Shown in pieces: positions 5,334 to 7,249 of a stretch of 7,249 bases of DNA (position 1 is its first letter; each line of letters begins with the position of its first letter). The DNA is from an uncultured Anaerococcus sp. (GTDB lineage: Bacteria > Bacillota > Clostridia > Tissierellales > Peptoniphilaceae). Both the position numbers and the translations under genes were made by a program. The stretch covers positions 1 to 7,249 of the forward strand of contig CALTXP010000077.1 in NCBI GenBank assembly GCA_943913325.1, written 5' to 3'. Below the pieces are notes generated by a model. That model made no database searches, was not told the DNA's origin, and worked only from the letters and a program-made list of their open reading frames with translations.

Positions 5334-6311
5334 TTAAAATCCTAAATCCTTGATAGTAGTAAATTTTATTTTTTTGCTAAAAGAATATCTACGTATTAAA
5401 TCATTATCACATGGTTCACCATTGTATTGTGTGATATTCCATTGGATTGGTTCTAATAACCGTTCAATATACTCAAAATACTCTTTATCAATTTCACCCA
5501 TTTGATGCCCTAATACATATACAATATATTCATCCTTTGTATTAAAACTAGATAGAAAATCTTTTAATTCCTCATATTGATATTGTTTTTTATTGTTTTT
5601 GTAAAAATCATATATAGCTTCGCCTTGTTCATGAATATAATAATCATAATCTTGAGATTGGTCCGTATATAAAGCATTTATCATAAAATTTTTATCCTCT
5701 TCTGATAAAGTAGAATCCTTATTTATTTCTTCTATTTTTTTTTCTAATTCAATCTCTAGTGACCTTATAGACTCAGGGTCGTGCTTAAAAAAAACGCTTG
5801 ATTTTTTAAATTCCTCGGAATCATTCTTAAATCCAAAAATTAAATTATTAGAATCGTATCTTCCATGAATATAAAATGGTAGATATTCATATAGTATTTC
5901 AACTGTGGGCGTATAATTAAAATTAATTACAATATCATTATTATTAAATATTGAATCATCAACTAAATCCTTATTTTTAAGTACTGCCACAGCATTCTCA
6001 ACCATGTCTTCTAGAGCAGACTTACGTATCTGTGTTAATTCCGAAAGAAATTCTTCCATTTGCCAAATAACTCCGTCTCTGTCACTTTCCCTATCTGACA
6101 TATAATCTGGTCCTTCTATATATTCAGATGCTATATCGTCTACATCTAAGTTAGATAAATCCTCTTCAAAATCTGTCCAATAGACTCCAAAATTCTGATA
6201 GTGTCCATATTTATCCTTCTTTGCTATAATGTTTTGAAAATGTTGTAATGATGTTGGTAGTTGATGATGCAAATCAAATCCATTGCCTAAAATATATATA
6301 TTTCTTTTCAT
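5334..6311 (-). CDS. AbiH-family abortive-infection (phage defence) protein
   Basis: AbiH proteins block phage growth in infected cells; the family was first described from a lactococcal abortive-infection gene, and its biochemical activity is not established to my knowledge. The 325 residues show the family pattern in order: a nucleotide-binding-like N terminus ILGNGFDLHHQLPTSLQHF (7-25), YWTDFEEDL (44-52), NFNYTPTVEILYEYL (130-144), FYIHG (146-150) and, near the end, VLGHQMGEIDKEYFEYI (266-282). A charged helical stretch (about 180-210) lies in the middle. The length is usual for the family. The ATG at 6309-6311 has AAGGAGGT about 8 bases upstream, a near-perfect site. It is convergent with the sulP-usp operon and separated from it by two terminators. 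The order GNGFD / NFNYT / IHG / LGH..D recalls SIR2-like NAD-using defence proteins; a shared fold is my inference. Confidence 0.9.
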   Translation of the reverse strand: MKRNIYILGNGFDLHHQLPTSLQHFQNIIAKKDKYGHYQNFGVYWTDFEEDLSNLDVDDIASEYIEGPDYMSDRESDRDGVIWQMEEFLSELTQIRKSALEDMVENAVAVLKNKDLVDDSIFNNNDIVINFNYTPTVEILYEYLPFYIHGRYDSNNLIFGFKNDSEEFKKSSVFFKHDPESIRSLEIELEKKIEEINKDSTLSEEDKNFMINALYTDQSQDYDYYIHEQGEAIYDFYKNNKKQYQYEELKDFLSSFNTKDEYIVYVLGHQMGEIDKEYFEYIERLLEPIQWNITQYNGEPCDNDLIRRYSFSKKIKFTTIKDLGF

Positions 6312-6316
6312 TATTT

Positions 6317-6326
6317 AGTACCTCCT
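6317..6326 (-). promoter_or_regulatory. Near-perfect ribosome binding site of the AbiH gene
   Basis: The minus strand reads AAAAGGAGGT shortly before the ATG at 6311, a near-complete match to the 16S anti-Shine-Dalgarno sequence. It decides the start codon and suggests good translation. A TATAAC (6341-6346, minus) upstream could be a -10 element, but no convincing -35 accompanies it. Confidence 0.7.
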
Positions 6327-6356
6327 TTTAATACACTCAGTTGTTATAAAATCTGT

Positions 6357-6761
6357 TTAATCAATTACCGTATCTTCACGATGGTCTACATAATCTCATT
6401 CAATTGTTTGAGCAATGTAGAAGTGGTTACATCCTTGTTTATCGCTATCTTGATAGAATACTCAAATCCTTATATCTCTTGCGTCTATTACTGTTCCCCA
6501 ATCTGAGATTTCAAATTCATCTTGTAAGTGATTTGAAATGGCATAATCACGACTTCTACTTAACATGACATTTTTAACATTAGCTTCAACAACCACACCA
6601 GCTCTTTTAACCATACTTGTCTTTCTAATTTTAATGTTGTGTTTACTTGCTTGATTTCTTCCAACTTTGAGACAAAATAGAAGTGTATTCTTGAACCTAA
6701 CGGCAGATCAATGAATAATGAATTTTGTATAATCCCATCCTTCTACTATCTTCTCATTTGG
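6357..6761 (-). pseudogene. Decayed coding region of unknown family, broken by three in-frame TGA codons
   Basis: This stretch between the AbiH gene and the next minus-strand frame has no intact gene, but one minus-strand frame looks protein-like over about 134 codons. It includes SAVRFKNTLLFCLKVGRNQ, then TSMVKRAGVVVEANVKNVML, NHLQDEFEISDWGTVIDARD, and near the end DSDKQGCNHFYIAQTIE. The frame is cut by TGA at 6708-6710, 6462-6464 and 6396-6398 and ends at TAA 6357-6359; no TAA or TAG interrupts it. A second frame (around 6680-6745, containing FIDLPLGSRIHFYFVSKLE) is also protein-like, so a frameshift near 6660-6670 is possible. I do not recognise the family. It overlaps the end of the upstream frame by about 16 bases and stops 45 bases before the AbiH start, so it may be the remnant of an older plasmid operon. 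Confidence 0.5.
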
Positions 6762-7194
6762 TTATTTCTCTCTTGTTTCTTCTTTTTCTTATGATTAATA
6801 TTATTTTGTTTTTCTGTTTCATTCGCATAATACATAAGGAAGTCACTGACATTTATCGTTGGTAAATTAATATAACTAGATTGTTCATATTCATGTTCAA
6901 GATGATTGTAATCATCATTTCTATCCACTTGATTAATATGTTTTTCAATAACTTCTTCTTGATCGATATGATTATGTTTCTCAAGTTTAATGAGTAATTG
7001 AACTTTCTCATTAGTTGTTTGATCTTTGACTTTTTCAAAGTTTTTATCGCCTATATCTTTTCTTAAATCATTATTAATATGTGCTTTATAACTTTCAATT
7101 TCCTTTTCTTTTTCCTTAATAAATTGCAACTCAACGTTATATTCAAAGCTATCTTTTTCTAGTTTTTTAAGATTTCTTTCACTAAAGAAAATAT
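6746..7194 (-). pseudogene. C-terminal fragment of a charged coiled-coil protein, truncated by IS431
   Basis: The frame enters from the right IS431 copy; a TTG at 7205-7207 inside the terminal repeat is its only possible start and is surely artificial. The native part begins IFFSERNLKKLEKDSFEYN at the IS junction. About 148 residues remain: a highly charged, probably coiled-coil region (about 10-75), an acidic stretch with NHLEHEYEQSSYINLPTINV (101-120), and a lysine-rich tail (KKKKKQERN at 140-148) ending MRR. I do not recognise the family with confidence. Basic, coiled C-terminal tails of this sort occur in plasmid mobilisation proteins and in uncharacterised staphylococcal plasmid proteins, so a plasmid-maintenance or transfer origin is a guess. 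The rest of the gene was displaced by the insertion. Confidence 0.6.
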
Positions 7195-7249
7195 GGTTCT
7201 GTTGCAAAGTTGAATTTATAATATAATTTTAACAAAAAGGAGTCTTCTG
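7195..7249 (+). mobile_element. IS431/IS257 (IS6 family) left end, partial copy 2
   Basis: GGTTCTGTTGCAAAGTT (7195-7211) is the same terminal repeat as at 70-86, now on the plus strand. The sequence runs through the promoter region to the transposase ribosome binding site (AAAAAGGAG at 7234-7242) and stops just before the expected start codon. It differs from copy 1 at element positions 27 and 31, both A here and G there. It cuts into the minus-strand gene to its left. Confidence 0.93.
7217..7227 (+). promoter_or_regulatory. Tandem overlapping TATAAT in the IS431 transposase promoter region
   Basis: TATAATATAAT contains two overlapping consensus -10 hexamers (7217-7222 and 7222-7227) upstream of the transposase ribosome binding site. 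The left copy has TATAGT and TATGAT at the same places. A -35 at ideal spacing is not evident; TTGCAA at 7202-7207 is 14 bases from the second hexamer, which is short. Confidence 0.4.

Noticed and set aside
1..7249. CRISPR array, tRNA or rRNA genes
   Set aside because: I saw no regularly spaced repeats and nothing resembling a tRNA cloverleaf or rRNA sequence on reading both strands.

Overview
The window is low-GC staphylococcal DNA of accessory type, most likely a plasmid or other mosaic element rather than core chromosome. The best clue is that both edges are the left end of an IS431/IS257 (IS6 family) insertion sequence. The left edge carries the first ten transposase codons on the minus strand (1-86). 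The right edge carries the same end on the plus strand (7195-7249). The two copies are therefore inverted relative to each other and point out of the window, and everything between them is cargo.

Layout. (1) 87-1280, plus: a type I restriction-modification specificity subunit (hsdS), complete except for its start, which the left IS431 removed. (2) 1281-2115: a terminator, a stretch with recurring CGTTTAT-like motifs that could be a resolution site, and an intact small serine resolvase. (3) 2116-2580: no convincing full gene; it holds a strong terminator, two micro-ORFs joined by a TAATG overlap, and a hairpin. (4) 2581-5114: a module made of a minus-strand serine-recombinase homologue that has lost its catalytic residues, and divergently from it a SulP anion transporter and a universal stress protein in a two-gene operon. 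The 113-bp gap between the divergent genes holds a long inverted repeat whose arms each contain an extended -10 promoter element. (5) 5334-6311, minus: an AbiH-family abortive-infection protein. (6) 6357-7194, minus: decayed plasmid-type sequence, made of a reading frame broken by three TGA codons and the C-terminal part of a charged, lysine-rich protein cut by the right IS431.

How it fits together. The SulP-Usp pair looks like a transport/stress unit, possibly controlled by the inactive recombinase acting as a DNA-binding regulator; that is the most unusual idea here and is inference. AbiH and HsdS are both phage-defence components, but HsdS is cut off from any HsdM/HsdR in the window and probably not translated from its native start. 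The active-looking resolvase would serve multimer or cointegrate resolution of the replicon. Function calls rest on motifs read by eye; no database search was run.
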